Assembly (NCBI GenBank): GCA_001566295.1
Contig: KQ964266.1
Location: 62,001 to 126,000, forward strand
DNA: 64,000 nt
Direction: 5' to 3'
From: Microdochium bolleyi
Taxonomy: Eukaryota; Ascomycota; Sordariomycetes; Xylariales; Microdochiaceae
Positions 54,090 through 64,000 of the stretch are shown here, piece after piece. A program made the position numbers and the translations under genes. The notes beneath the pieces are model-generated. The model did not search any database. It was not told where the DNA came from and was given only the letters and a program-made list of their open reading frames with translations. Position 1 is the stretch's first letter. The number at the start of each line of letters is the position of its first letter.

Positions 54090-57046
54090 ATGTTTGTGAG
54101 AAAGAGAGGTCAGTGCGAATGCATCCGTCCATGCATCCAAGACACTCAAAGCTGACTTGACTCCTTCACAGACGGGCGCCAGGAGCGTGTCCAGTTCGAC
54201 AAGATCACAGCCCGCGTCTCGCGGTTGTGTTACGGCCTCGACGCTGAGCATGTAGACCCAGTTGCCATTACCCAGAAGGTCATCTCCGGTGTCTACCCCG
54301 GTGTGACGACAATCCAGCTGGACGATCTCGTAAGTAACAGCCTCCGCGGAAGTCACCCGCAATGGATATGCGAATTTAAAAAAACTGACAATTTCTTTGC
54401 TCATGGCAGGCCGCCGAGACTGCCGCTTACATGACAGTGACGCACCCCGACTACGCCATCCTAGCCGCTCGTATTGCCGTGTCCAACCTCCACAAGCAGA
54501 CCAAGAAGCAGTGGTCGTCGGTCATCAGCGACCTCTTCCACTATGTCAACCCCAAGAACAAGACGGCGTCCCCCATGATCTCCCAAGACACCTATGATTG
54601 CGTCATGCGCCACAAGGACGAGCTCGACTCGGCCATTGTGTACGACCGCGACTTCAACTACCAGTACTTTGGCTTCAAGACCCTCGAGCGCTCATACCTG
54701 CTCAAGCTCAACGGCAAGATCGTCGAGCGTCCCCAGCACATGATCATGCGTGTGTCTGTCGGCATCCACGGCGACGACATTGAGCGTGTCATTGAGACTT
54801 ACAACCTCATGTCAAGCAAGTACTTCACACATGCCTCTCCCACCCTGTTCAACGCTGGTACTCCCCAGGCTCAGCTTTCGTCCTGCTTCCTTGTCGACAT
54901 GAAGGATGATAGCATTGACGGCATCTATGACACTCTCAAGACCTGTGCCATGATCTCCAAGATGGCTGGTGGTATTGGTCTGAACATCCACCGCATCCGT
55001 GCTACCGGCTCCTACATTGCCGGCACCAACGGTACCTCCAACGGCATTGTTCCCATGCTGCGTGTCTTCAACAACACTGCCAGATACGTCGACCAGGGCG
55101 GCAACAAGAGACCTGGCGCTTTCGCCATTTACCTCGAGCCCTGGCACGCGGATGTCTTTGAGTTCCTCGACCTCCGCAAGAACCACGGCAAGGAGGAGAT
55201 CCGTGCCCGTGATCTCTTCCTCGCCCTCTGGATTCCCGACCTGTTCATGAAGCGTGTCGAGAAGAACGGCGAGTGGACTCTCATGTGTCCCAACGAGTGC
55301 CCTGGCCTCGCCGATGTGTACGGCGACGAGTTCGAGGCTCTGTACGAGAAGTACGAGGCCGAGGGTCGTGGTCGTCAGAAGATCAAGGCCCAGAAGCTGT
55401 GGTACGCCATCCTCGAGGCTCAGACTGAGACCGGTAACCCTTTCATGCTCTACAAGGATGCTGCCAACCGCAAGAGCAACCAGAAGAACTTGGGAACCAT
55501 CCGCAGCTCCAACCTCTGCACTGAGATCATCGAGTACTCTGCCCCCGATGAGGTCGCTGTCTGCAATTTGGCTTCCCTGGCTCTGCCCCAGTTCGTTGAC
55601 TACAACGAGGCCGTCTACGACTTCCAGAAGCTCCACGACGTTACCCGTGTCATTGTTCGCAACCTGAACAAGATCATTGATATCAACTACTACCCCGTGC
55701 AGGAGGCCCGCAACAGCAACATGCGCCACCGCCCCATCGGTCTCGGTGTTCAGGGTCTCGCCGATGCCTTCCTTGCTCTGCGCATGCCTTTCGAGTCTCC
55801 CGAGGCTAGACAGCTCAACAAGCAGATCTTCGAGACCATCTACCACGCTGCGCTTACTGCCTCTATGGAGTGCGCCAAGGAGCATGGCCCTTACTCCACT
55901 TACGAGGGCTCTCCTGTCTCGCAGGGTATCCTCCAGTACGACATGTGGAATGTCACCCCCACGGATCTCTGGGACTGGGCCAGCCTCAAGGAGCAGATCA
56001 AGGAGCATGGTGTCCGCAACAGTTTGCTGGTCGCCCCCATGCCTACTGCCAGTACCTCCCAGATTCTCGGCAACAACGAGTGCTTTGAGCCTTACACCTC
56101 AAACATCTACTCGCGTCGTGTGCTCGCAGGTGACTTCCAGGTCGTCAACCCTTGGCTCCTCAAGGACCTTGTCGACATGGGTCTCTGGTCTGACAGCATG
56201 AAGAACCGCATCATTGCCGAGGGCGGTTCTGTTCAGAACATCCCCAACATCCCCGCCGATGTCAAGGCTCTCTACAAGACCGTCTGGGAGATCTCTCAGA
56301 GGACAGTCGTGCAAATGGCTGCCGACCGCGGTGCTTTTATTGATCAGTCCCAGTCTCTGAACATCCACATGAAGGACCCCACAATGGGCAAGATCACCAG
56401 CATGCACTTCACTGGCTGGAAGCTCGGTCTCAAGACCGGCATGTACTACCTTCGTACCCAGGCTGCTGCTCAGCCTATCCAGTTTACGGTCGACCAGGAG
56501 GCGCTCAAGATTACCGACTCTGCCACCAACAAGATTGGCCTGCTTAAGAAGCGGTCTGCGCCTGCTGGCAACTACTCCTCAGCGGCGGCTGCTGCCATCT
56601 CAAGGCCCTCGTATGCCACACGTAACGACTCGAACGGCACCACCGCTGCTGGTGCCACCAACGGCATCCCTACCCCAAGCATGACTCCTCCTCCCGTCTC
56701 AGAAGTCAAGGCTCCTCGGCCTGTGGCTTCGCCCCACAAGGCGCCCGAGTTCAAGGCGGATATCGAGGAGGGTGACAGCCCCAAGGCCCTGGCCACTGAC
56801 CCCAAGGATGAGGTCAAGGCCGAGGCGCTGTCCGAACCTGCCGCTGACGCCGCCAAGACGGCTGGGCAGGACGAGGACAAGGACGACTCCAGCAAGGAGC
56901 GGGAATTCGACATCTACGCAGATGCTGTGCTAGCTTGTAAGTTGCAGTGCTCGACTGCCAGCCAAGATAACGCACACAGACTAACCCTCACCGAAATCAC
57001 AGGCAGCATTGAGAACCCCGAGTCGTGCCTGATGTGCAGCGGTTAA
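54090..57046 (+). CDS. RNR1: Ribonucleoside-diphosphate reductase large subunit (class Ia)
   Basis: Four exons, 54090-54108, 54172-54329, 54410-56936 and 57003-57046, join in phase to 915 residues (yeast Rnr1 is 888). The 19-nt first exon starts MFVRKRDGRQERVQFDKITA, the ATP-cone domain, which introns 1 and 2 interrupt. Catalytic parts are Cys218 in QLSSCFLVD, and Asn427, Cys429 and Glu431 in SSNLCTEI (thiyl-radical cysteine flanked by the substrate-binding Asn and Glu). The C-terminal redox pair is in SCLMCSG, encoded by the tiny last exon. A disordered Ala/Pro/Lys-rich linker (about 760-890) precedes it. The enzyme makes dNDPs from NDPs in the cytosol with the small subunit and is allosterically controlled by ATP/dATP. 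Codon usage is strongly biased to C/T-ending codons, as in highly expressed fungal genes. Confidence 0.96.
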
Positions 57047-57693
57047 GCTGTGCATCTCCACGCGATGTGTGAACAAGATACCATGAACATTTTTTGACGA
57101 GGCATAATACAGGAAACGAATGAGGGATGTTTTTGATACCAGGAGATGATGTGACGAAGGACACGAAGAGGGTTGTCCACCACTGCATCTGAGAGCCGGC
57201 CAACCCAGGATGGTTGCCGCCGCGGCTTGGACAAGGGATTTGGGATTATCGCGTTGTTTAAAACGTGGTCGGTGTTCATACGTGTAGCATCTTAGGGTCT
57301 TGTAACTTTTGTTTATTTCCATCACTATACTACGATGAGTCAATGCATACTTCTATGAGTTCAACACTGGACTGTCTTGTTCGCGTTGCGTTGAGGGACC
57401 GTGAACTGCAAGTTGATCACTGGTCTGGAGAGCTGTCCTTTTCACCCCCCTTAGAGTCTGGTTCCGATCAACCACTTTGGCTGGTGATACTGCAGAGGTC
57501 CTCAGGTAAGGCACCTGATGGTGGTGACATGAGCCGCCGCTATCGTTTGGCTCCCCGTCCAGTCAGAGTGCAAAACCGCCCAGTAGCATTGTGCGAGTAT
57601 CCAATGGCTGGAAGCGTGAGATCGACAAGTGGTGGTATATTTTCATGATCATCTCTGTACTTCTGTCTCTGCACGCGCTGCACCCTAAACTCC

Positions 57694-57771
<78 letters not shown>

Positions 57772-57815
57772 CTTTATGCACTCTTTTCCGGCTCTAGATT
57801 ATACTACTGCTACTA
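57047..57815. other. Convergent 3' intergenic region between rnr1 and sec6
   Basis: Holds both 3' UTRs and a long CT microsatellite close to the sec6 stop. No gene seen. Confidence 0.6.
57696..57767. repeat. (CT)n microsatellite, about 72 bp
   Basis: Uninterrupted CT dinucleotides ending about 48 bp beyond the sec6 stop codon, so it would appear as (GA)n in the sec6 3' UTR. Confidence 0.95.
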
Positions 57816-60068
57816 CTACTTGACCTTTGTCATGATGGTCTCGGGCCCCCTGACAACCTCCATCTGCGCGGCGCGGGCCTTGACGGCGTTGAGCATGCCG
57901 CGCTCAAAGTCGTCGCGCGCGCGCAGCACGCTCTCGACCCACGTGATCTGCAGGTCCCAGTAGAGGCGCTTGAACTGCTCAAACACGTCCGGGATCGCGT
58001 CCTTGGGCTCCTCGAGGAGCTTCAGGAACCACTCGGTCACGCGCCATGTCTGCTTGATGGTGTCCGGGTTGGGGAGGCTCGAGAAGTACTCAAAGGCCGT
58101 CGAGATGTCGTTGTAGATCTTCTGCGCGAAGGGCTCCGAGCGGCGGAATTTGGCGCCCTTGTTGCGCACCGACATGAGGTACCGCACGAGCAGCTCGTCG
58201 GCAAAGATCTCAACAAAGATGTCGACGAGGGAGTGGTGCAGGACCTCCTGGTAGTCGTTGACGTACTCCTCGAACGTCATGATCATCTGCTTCATCGACG
58301 TCGTCGTGTACCACTCGGGCGTGAAGAAGCGCGGCATCACGGTGCGGAAGTCGACCGCGATGACGAGCAGCGCGAACTGCCGCAGGCACCACGTGCTGCA
58401 GTCGACGTAGCTGTCGCGCAGGGACGCGAGGTCGCCCGTGTCCGCGCGCTCGAGGTACGCGGGCGTTACCAGGGGCTCGAACTTCTCGCGGAACCCGGAG
58501 ACGTAGCCGAGCCGGCCTTGCTCCTCGTCGTCGTCGATGCACGCGATCTGGTCGTTGGCCGTGGCCACGAGCCAGTCCTGTAGGGACTGCATGCCCTCGA
58601 GCTCGCCCGCGACGTCGGCTTCGTAGCGAGCCGCCTCGTCCTCGAGCATCTTCTGGATCGTCTGCTGGCGCGTGCGCAGCCGCACGAACATGGCGTCGAT
58701 GACGCCCTCGGCGACGTCGGTGCGCTGCGAGTTGCCCGCGGCGTCGACCTGCTCGCGCAGCATGCGCCACATGTCGACGAGGTTGCGCGTCCGGAAGTAG
58801 CCGAACTCGTCGCGGTCGAGGTTCGACCCTTCCCCGGCGTCGCGGTCCGCAAAGTCCCGCCTCTCCTGCGCGAAGATGCGCTCAATCCACTCGTCGAGGA
58901 ATTTTATAATGAGATTCCGGAAGTCCTTGACGAGCTCCTGCTCCCGGTTGTCGATGACGTGGGGCTTCAGGTCCTGCTCCGCGAAGCCAAGCTTCTTCAT
59001 CTTCTTGTAGTACTTTTCCGGCCAGTTGATGATCTCGAGCGTATTGGCCGAGCTCGAGTCTGGGTCGTCGATCATACCGACGAGGAAATCGTGCATGAGC
59101 GTATGGTATATGTCGCCGTACACTTTTAGTATCTTCCACTTCTTGGGCATCAGGGGCACCATCCCTTGCTTCACCGCGTTCAGGTCGTTAAAGTACCACC
59201 GCAGGTACTTGTCGAGCTTGCTCGGGTCGTCGAGGAACTCGCCGCGCACCTCCTGGAACTGGCCTTCCGCGCTGATCTTGATGGCCTGCAGGAACTTGTC
59301 CTTGTAGCCGCGCACCTTCTTCGCGCCGTCCGTGATGCTCTGGAACCGCGTCGCCATCTCCTTGTGGTCCTTGAGCGCCTCCTGCAGCGCCTCAACCCGC
59401 TGGTCGCTCTTCTCCTCGGCCTCGACAATGACGGCCAGCCGCACCACGAGCGCGTGGTTGTCGGCCACAACGAGGTTGATCAGGTTGAGCGCTATCAGCC
59501 CCACGTGCTCGTCGAACCAGTCGATCGCGTCGTTGAGCCGGGCAAAGTAGTCCTCGAGCGTCGACTGCAGGCCCGGGTCGTCGGCGCGGAGGATCTGCTC
59601 CATGGCGTCGTCACGGATGTTTCGCAGCTGCGTGAGCTCGTAGTGGATCGGCAGGAGGTTGGGCATGTTGTCTTTGTCATCCTCGTCGGTGCGCAGCATG
59701 CCCTCAATGGCTGTGAGCCGCGTGTTGAACGTCTCGAGATTCTCGACCATGGCCTCGACGGCGCCGAAGTTGCGATGCGCCTGCGACACGAGGTTGATAT
59801 TGCCAAACTCCTTGATCATAAGCTGCGACTCGGAGCACAGCTGGTCGATCTTCATCATCTCGTCCTTGATCGCCTGCACCGTCTTCTGCCCGTCCGTGAG
59901 CCCGGTCATGCCCGACTGCGTCGTCTCGAGCTGGTCCCGCAGGCCCCCGCGCAGCGACGAATCCACGCCCGCCTTCTTGCGCGTGAACTCGAGCTTCATG
60001 GCCGCGATCTTATCGAGGTCTTCCGGGTGCCGCAGCAGCTCCGAGAGCTTCACGTGTAGCGCATCCAT
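57816..60068 (-). CDS. SEC6: Exocyst complex subunit Sec6
   Basis: Uninterrupted ORF of 750 residues starting MDALHVKLSELLRHPEDLDK (ATG 60068), close to the yeast Sec6 length of 805. The N-terminal half is helical and coiled-coil-like (residues about 1-110), and the body shows Sec6-family segments such as LVVADNHALVVRLAVIVEAE, KYLRWYFNDLNAVKQGMVPL, and FTPEWYTTTSMKQMIMTFEE, then VNDYQEVLHHSLVDIFVEIF. The C terminus, RRSEPFAQKIYNDISTAFEY and LYWDLQITWVESVLRARDDF, is also typical. Sec6 is a core subunit of the octameric exocyst that tethers secretory vesicles to the plasma membrane at hyphal tips and septa. No intron or signal is needed. A minor alternative is a short upstream exon, since fungal Sec6 proteins sometimes extend slightly further N-terminally. 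Confidence 0.92.
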   Translation of the reverse strand: MDALHVKLSELLRHPEDLDKIAAMKLEFTRKKAGVDSSLRGGLRDQLETTQSGMTGLTDGQKTVQAIKDEMMKIDQLCSESQLMIKEFGNINLVSQAHRNFGAVEAMVENLETFNTRLTAIEGMLRTDEDDKDNMPNLLPIHYELTQLRNIRDDAMEQILRADDPGLQSTLEDYFARLNDAIDWFDEHVGLIALNLINLVVADNHALVVRLAVIVEAEEKSDQRVEALQEALKDHKEMATRFQSITDGAKKVRGYKDKFLQAIKISAEGQFQEVRGEFLDDPSKLDKYLRWYFNDLNAVKQGMVPLMPKKWKILKVYGDIYHTLMHDFLVGMIDDPDSSSANTLEIINWPEKYYKKMKKLGFAEQDLKPHVIDNREQELVKDFRNLIIKFLDEWIERIFAQERRDFADRDAGEGSNLDRDEFGYFRTRNLVDMWRMLREQVDAAGNSQRTDVAEGVIDAMFVRLRTRQQTIQKMLEDEAARYEADVAGELEGMQSLQDWLVATANDQIACIDDDEEQGRLGYVSGFREKFEPLVTPAYLERADTGDLASLRDSYVDCSTWCLRQFALLVIAVDFRTVMPRFFTPEWYTTTSMKQMIMTFEEYVNDYQEVLHHSLVDIFVEIFADELLVRYLMSVRNKGAKFRRSEPFAQKIYNDISTAFEYFSSLPNPDTIKQTWRVTEWFLKLLEEPKDAIPDVFEQFKRLYWDLQITWVESVLRARDDFERGMLNAVKARAAQMEVVRGPETIMTKVK

Positions 60069-60783
60069 CTCGTCGTCGGTCGGGCGCTCTCGCGCGCGCG
60101 CGTCGGTTGCGAGGTGCTGCTCCTGTGGTGGAAGGCTCGGTCGGGGATGAGCCGGCGGCGAGAGGGCGGCCGTTGCGGCTCAAACCATCCCTGGGGGTGT
60201 TGGGAGAAATTCTACCTTTGGCTTGCCAAGGTTGAAGTCGTTTGTGTCGGCTCAAGTAGCTTGTGATGTGCAGTTGCGGGTGTGAGTGAGTTGCATGGAG
60301 CTGCCCGTCGTCTGGGGACCAAAAGTGTCCGAATACTGCGGGGTGTCCGCTTATTCGCACATCCCTGAGTGTGAGCTCCGCCCATCTCGAGGTCCACTCA
60401 GTCAACCTATTGTATCCTCAGGGGTACATACGCACATGCTTCACGCCAGACAAGGTTGCAGTTCGAGGCTAGTAAGCCTGGGATAGAGCTGGAACCGGTT
60501 TACACAATCCTATGAGATGCTTTAGATGGCCTTTGATATCAACCGCTCTTCAAGCGTAGTACAGCGTTCCACCTGACTACCATACACGAGTTGCCAGATG
60601 CTCGGTTTAAGAGTATGGTAGAATTGAAAAGACTGGCTCACAACCAAAAGGGCTAGTAGAGTCACTGGGCGTTATAAGCCTATTCATCGCGGAGCAAATT
60701 TCCTGCGTCTAAGAAATGACAATCTTTCATCTCCCCTCCCGAGTGTCTCACACTGTTGACGTCTTCTCCAGCCCCGCGGAATC
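60069..60783. promoter_or_regulatory. Intergenic region upstream of sec6, downstream of the PTH11-like gene
   Basis: 715 bp with the sec6 promoter and the PTH11-like 3' flank. An alternating CG stretch (GCGCGCGCG) lies in the presumed sec6 5' UTR near 60094. No other feature seen. Confidence 0.5.
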
Positions 60784-62627
60784 TCAAGGGTGGTAGGCGG
60801 GTTGCGGCTTGTGGAAGCTATGGAGACTGCCGTCATCAGCGCCTTCGAAATGATCTCCCAATGCTGCATCGGACCTCTTCCTGCGTTCATGGGCATCTGC
60901 GTCAGACTCTTGGCGAACCACCTCCCGCGTCACCATGATGACGTCGCCTTCCTGTGTTGTTTTGTGTGGGAAGATCTCGTCCTGGGATTCGTTGTGTTCA
61001 CCGACATGTCGCAACGCCTCCACATGGCTTGTGGTGCCATAGGCTCGAGACTGGCTTCGGCCCGTGGCTCTTGACTTCTGGGAAGTCGCCGGCATGTAGT
61101 CCTTACGGCCACGGCTGTGTAGATGTATCGAGATGCCCTTTTGCCTCGAGTTGTTGCCGTAGTACGTTTTGGAGTTGCCTCCCGAGTTCGAAAGTCCCAA
61201 CGCACTATTGAGTCCTGGAATCTTCTTGACAACTTGACGAAGGGAGGGAATGCAAGAGCAGATGATGAGCGCGCAGAGTTCGGCTACGGACCAGATCAAG
61301 GGATCGGCGAGTTCGTCTAGGGTAATGTTACATTATGATTAGCACGTGAGCGAAGAGGTAATTAAGGTCAGCGAATTCGGACTCGAGATTCAAAGAATCT
61401 ATACTAACAGGTGACGTCTGCGCCGATCCTGGTGACATAAACGATGCGGATGACTGAGATCGATGTAACACTAAAGGAATGTCAGATAGGTCCTTCGATA
61501 TTAGGTAAATTAGAATGGCTTTTTGCAAGTAAACCTACAGCAAGCCAAGCGACAGCATGGCAATCAGACCAACTCTCTTCGTCAGAGGCATCTGGAGCTG
61601 CCACATGGATGGTATTGGTTGGATGAAGAGCGCCAGGTCGGTGAAAATGTTGAAGATGAACTGTGGATGGTATTGCTCAGCATCAGGTCCCACTGACACC
61701 ATGAACTTGTTCCAAGCACGAAGATCTTACCGTCGCCCACCATAACACACGAAGGTCGTTACAAGCTCCTGGCATCGATGGATCCCAGGATTTGGCGATG
61801 GGTCTGCAGTTCAGGACAACGACCAGTATCTCCTCTATTGCCTGGCCAACTAAGAAGACGCATAAGAAGTAGTTGAGGATCCTGCATATTTGTCAGAATG
61901 AAGTTGGGACCTACTGAGACGTAGTCCAGCAGCACGTGAAACTCACCTGTACTTCATCTTTGGTAAGAGGCGCAGGTACAGTACGGCGAAGCTGGCCTTC
62001 GCAGCAGGAACTCCGCAACTATAGAGGCAGGACGCAGCAATTTGAAGCTGTGGCCATAGTCAGTCGTTGCTAATCGTAATGCCCGCTTTCAGCGGGTCTC
62101 ACCTTTAGGTACGTCTGAAATTCTGGATATTGAACATCAACAAAATGCCAGCCAAGCCCAAAACGTGTCGCTGAATTCATCATTAGTCAGCGGCCGGTAA
62201 CTCAAAAAGTGATGAGGGCAAGCAGCTTCGTCTTGAGAAGCAGCAAAGTGCAACCATGTTCAAGGAAGACTGCTTACCTTCTATGACCGCAGTGGCCATG
62301 GCTATTGAGCAGATCTGCAAGGCAGTAGGTCATTCATCAGCCCGTGTCTTGTGGACTTGTCCATAGTCTAAACCAGGCGCAAAGCGAGCCAAGCGAGCTG
62401 AACATACCCAAGCGAAGATGATCAGAACTGATGGATATTGGAACACCAGTCAGTACATTGTGTCTCGATGCCTTGTAGCCAGAAAATCTATGATTTGACA
62501 TACCATCGTCGAGCCCGATCGTACGTATGATGAGCAGCTTCGCGTAGATCCTGGCGGCGACGAAGAGGGCCGTAAGCACCAAGAGCACAACACAAGCGAC
62601 GACGACATGTTGAACCAGTCTGTCCAT
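60784..62627 (-). CDS. PTH11-like seven-transmembrane receptor (fungal rhodopsin-domain family)
   Basis: Nine exons join in phase to 405 residues: 62627-62504, 62427-62408, 62314-62278, 62170-62103, 62047-61947, 61881-61731, 61660-61539, 61470-61409 and 61316-60784. All eight introns (55-107 nt) have GT-AG ends and recognisable branch sites. The ATG at 62627 has an in-frame TGA 12 bases upstream. Typical family features: RIYAKLLIIRTIGLDDVLII after TM1, a Gly-rich ATRFGLGWHF, FAVLYLRLLPKMKYRILNYF, cysteine motif LNCRPIAKSWDPSMPGAC, MWQLQMPLTKRVGLIAMLSL, then ELADPLIWSVAELCALIICS reading into CIPSLR, and a 120-residue cytosolic tail rich in Ser, Arg and His. No CFEM domain precedes TM1. Such proteins are GPCR-like; PTH11 itself mediates surface sensing in Magnaporthe. 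The ligand is unknown. Confidence 0.87.
62408..62427 (-). other. 20-nt microexon of the PTH11-like gene
   Basis: Between a CATCAG acceptor and a TGG|GTATGT donor on the minus strand. It encodes VLIIFAW (first base from exon 1), restoring the conserved GLDDVLIIFAWI stretch of TM2. Automated gene finders could easily miss it. Confidence 0.7.
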
Positions 62628-64000
62628 GCCGGCGTTTCACAGGGCTGCAGCACAAGCTTGAGTCTGGTGCGGATGGCGACTAAGCCTGTATCATGATTTC
62701 TGGAACGCAAAATAATCTGGCCTTCCTGAGATCCGGGAGGGCCGGGGCCTTATAGTAGTGGGATCTAGCGACGAACTGGAGAAGTGCTCAAACCTTCCTA
62801 GTCCATGCAAAGGAATGTGCTAACGCAGACAGGGATGCGTGCCTTGGTAGTTTCCGCGGGATCTGTGCGTACCAATGCAAACCGTCGGAAGGGAAGTCAA
62901 CAAAAGCTTGAAGTGTATGAGGATGGACGGACGATTAGGATTGGTCCCTTCGTGGCGTGTCTTGGCCTGAGCTGGACCCTGACGAAGTTGGCAGCGCCAG
63001 CAAGTTGCAACTCGTTGTGAGGAGAATAAGTCGGGGTCATGTCTTGGGTTCCATGAGTCGGGCTAGTGGTACTCGTTAGGGCATGTTGAGCTGCAGTCTA
63101 CGAAGCCATAACAGGCACGGGAGGACGTGAAGCTTAGGATCAAGGCAGTCGGCGAGCAGCTTTCCCTTGGAGCCCTCCTGGATCACAACCCAGGGTATGC
63201 TCGCCACAGGGACAGTCGGCGGTTGGCATTCCGACAGAAGGCTCCTCCGAAAGGAGGCTAACACTAGTCATGGAGGAGCCAGGAGTCAGTCGTTGGGTGC
63301 CTCTGCTACGGCGCCGGGCTGAAGATCCGGCTTGGCAGCCTGCCAGCACCAACCCGACGAGGCAAGCTCGAGGTCGGTGCTGGTGTTGGTGGCATCCAGT
63401 CGCGTTGGTGTCGAGGACATGGGTGCCAACACAAGCTAAGCCTGGCTGGCGAGCCGCTAAGTGCCCCGTGTTGGTCGACCACGAGGGGGTTGTCTTTCAG
63501 CTGCCCAGGCGCACGAGTCACGCCCCAAGGCAGCGAGCTTTCGTAACTTGGAGTTGCGTGAGAGTAGCCCGAGGAACAGCTGTCGTTCCATGGAAGCGTG
63601 CCAGCCTTGAAGGGAACATGCACAGTCTGTGTCGAGACAGACGCATGGAAGGAGCAGGGAGGGGCGCGCGAGGCAGGGTGGCTCCTTCCCCGGATCTCAC
63701 CCCTGCATCACCCACACTGATCTCCACATGGGTGGGTCCTTTGTGCGCATCCCCCAATCTCCATCCTTCCAAGCAGGCTCTCTGTTGCTATCATGTCGCC
63801 AGCAGCAGGTCACTGTACTCTGGTCTCCTGGATCCCTTGCCCATTGCTCTCCGCGCGCATGTCACGACTCCTGCCGCATGGGCCTAGTGACTCTTGGCCG
63901 GTGAAGATCCCGACAAAAACCATTGACAGTCGTTGCAAGTCTCGGCTGTCTCTGCTGTGCCCCTCCGAGCCTTGTGTAGGCACGTCCCCGCATAAGCAAT
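62628..64000. other. Intergenic region at right edge
   Basis: The PTH11-like promoter should lie next to 62627. Overlapping plus and minus frames near 63270-63890 have random composition. Nothing else supportable is seen up to the window end. Confidence 0.5.

Noticed and set aside
54812..56008. 398-codon ORF antisense to RNR1
   Set aside because: Long antisense frames are expected opposite highly codon-biased genes. There is no independent start context or domain.
59166..60059. 297-codon ORF antisense to SEC6, and similar antisense frames over tatD (51062-51928) and the mucin gene (34179-35003)
   Set aside because: These are mirror frames of GC3-biased coding sequence. The sense strands encode recognisable proteins.

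Overview
This window is nuclear DNA from a filamentous ascomycete (Pezizomycotina). Genes are spaced, introns are short (mostly 50-110 nt) with GTAAGT-like donors and RCTRAY branch sites, and the gene set is typical: a Cdc11/Nud1 septation scaffold, an Ssp1/Sak1-type kinase, a PTH11-type receptor, a MetR/CYS3 bZIP and a DHA1 transporter. Scattered CCTACCTA-type tracts and long GC-rich intergenic DNA make me favour Sordariomycetes, but that is inference. No rRNA, tRNA, CRISPR array or transposon could be supported.

Layout. 1-2394 (minus): 3'-truncated gene for a large disordered protein. 3363-8867 (plus): intronless cdc11/NUD1-like LRR scaffold. 8868-24340: about 15.5 kb with no supportable gene, carrying only simple repeats and chance ORFs. 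24341-27970 (plus): CaMKK/Ssp1-like kinase. 29090-35265 (minus): an unusual secreted unit in which a signal peptide plus Ser/Thr/Pro-rich mucin-like half and a subtilisin-like protease half lie in one reading frame but are separated by a single TAG. 36797-38803 (minus): DHA1 MFS transporter. 40231-41964 (minus): FAD-dependent DAO-type oxidoreductase. 43303-43773 (plus): small, probably mitochondrial protein. 44835-46548 (minus): MetR/CYS3-like bZIP regulator of sulphur metabolism with one 880-nt intron. 48911-50617 (plus): CHL4/Mis15 kinetochore protein. 51052-52594 (minus): TatD-family metal-dependent hydrolase. 54090-57046 (plus): large subunit of ribonucleotide reductase. 57816-60068 (minus): exocyst subunit Sec6. 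60784-62627 (minus): nine-exon PTH11-like receptor. 62628-64000: no gene seen.

Functionally, most of the window is core cell biology: mitotic exit and septation (Cdc11), nutrient kinase signalling, kinetochore (Chl4), dNTP supply (Rnr1), exocytosis (Sec6) and sulphur control (MetR). The 29-42 kb block is more accessory in character: a secreted protease, an efflux-type transporter and a flavin amine-oxidase-like enzyme, all on the minus strand. Exon boundaries below were worked out by hand from splice motifs, phase continuity and protein sense. They agree in phase throughout, except that the first intron of the mucin-like half has an uncertain acceptor. The most interesting single locus is the mucin/subtilase unit, followed by the metR-like gene, whose long intron ends in a start codon for a short isoform that keeps the bZIP.
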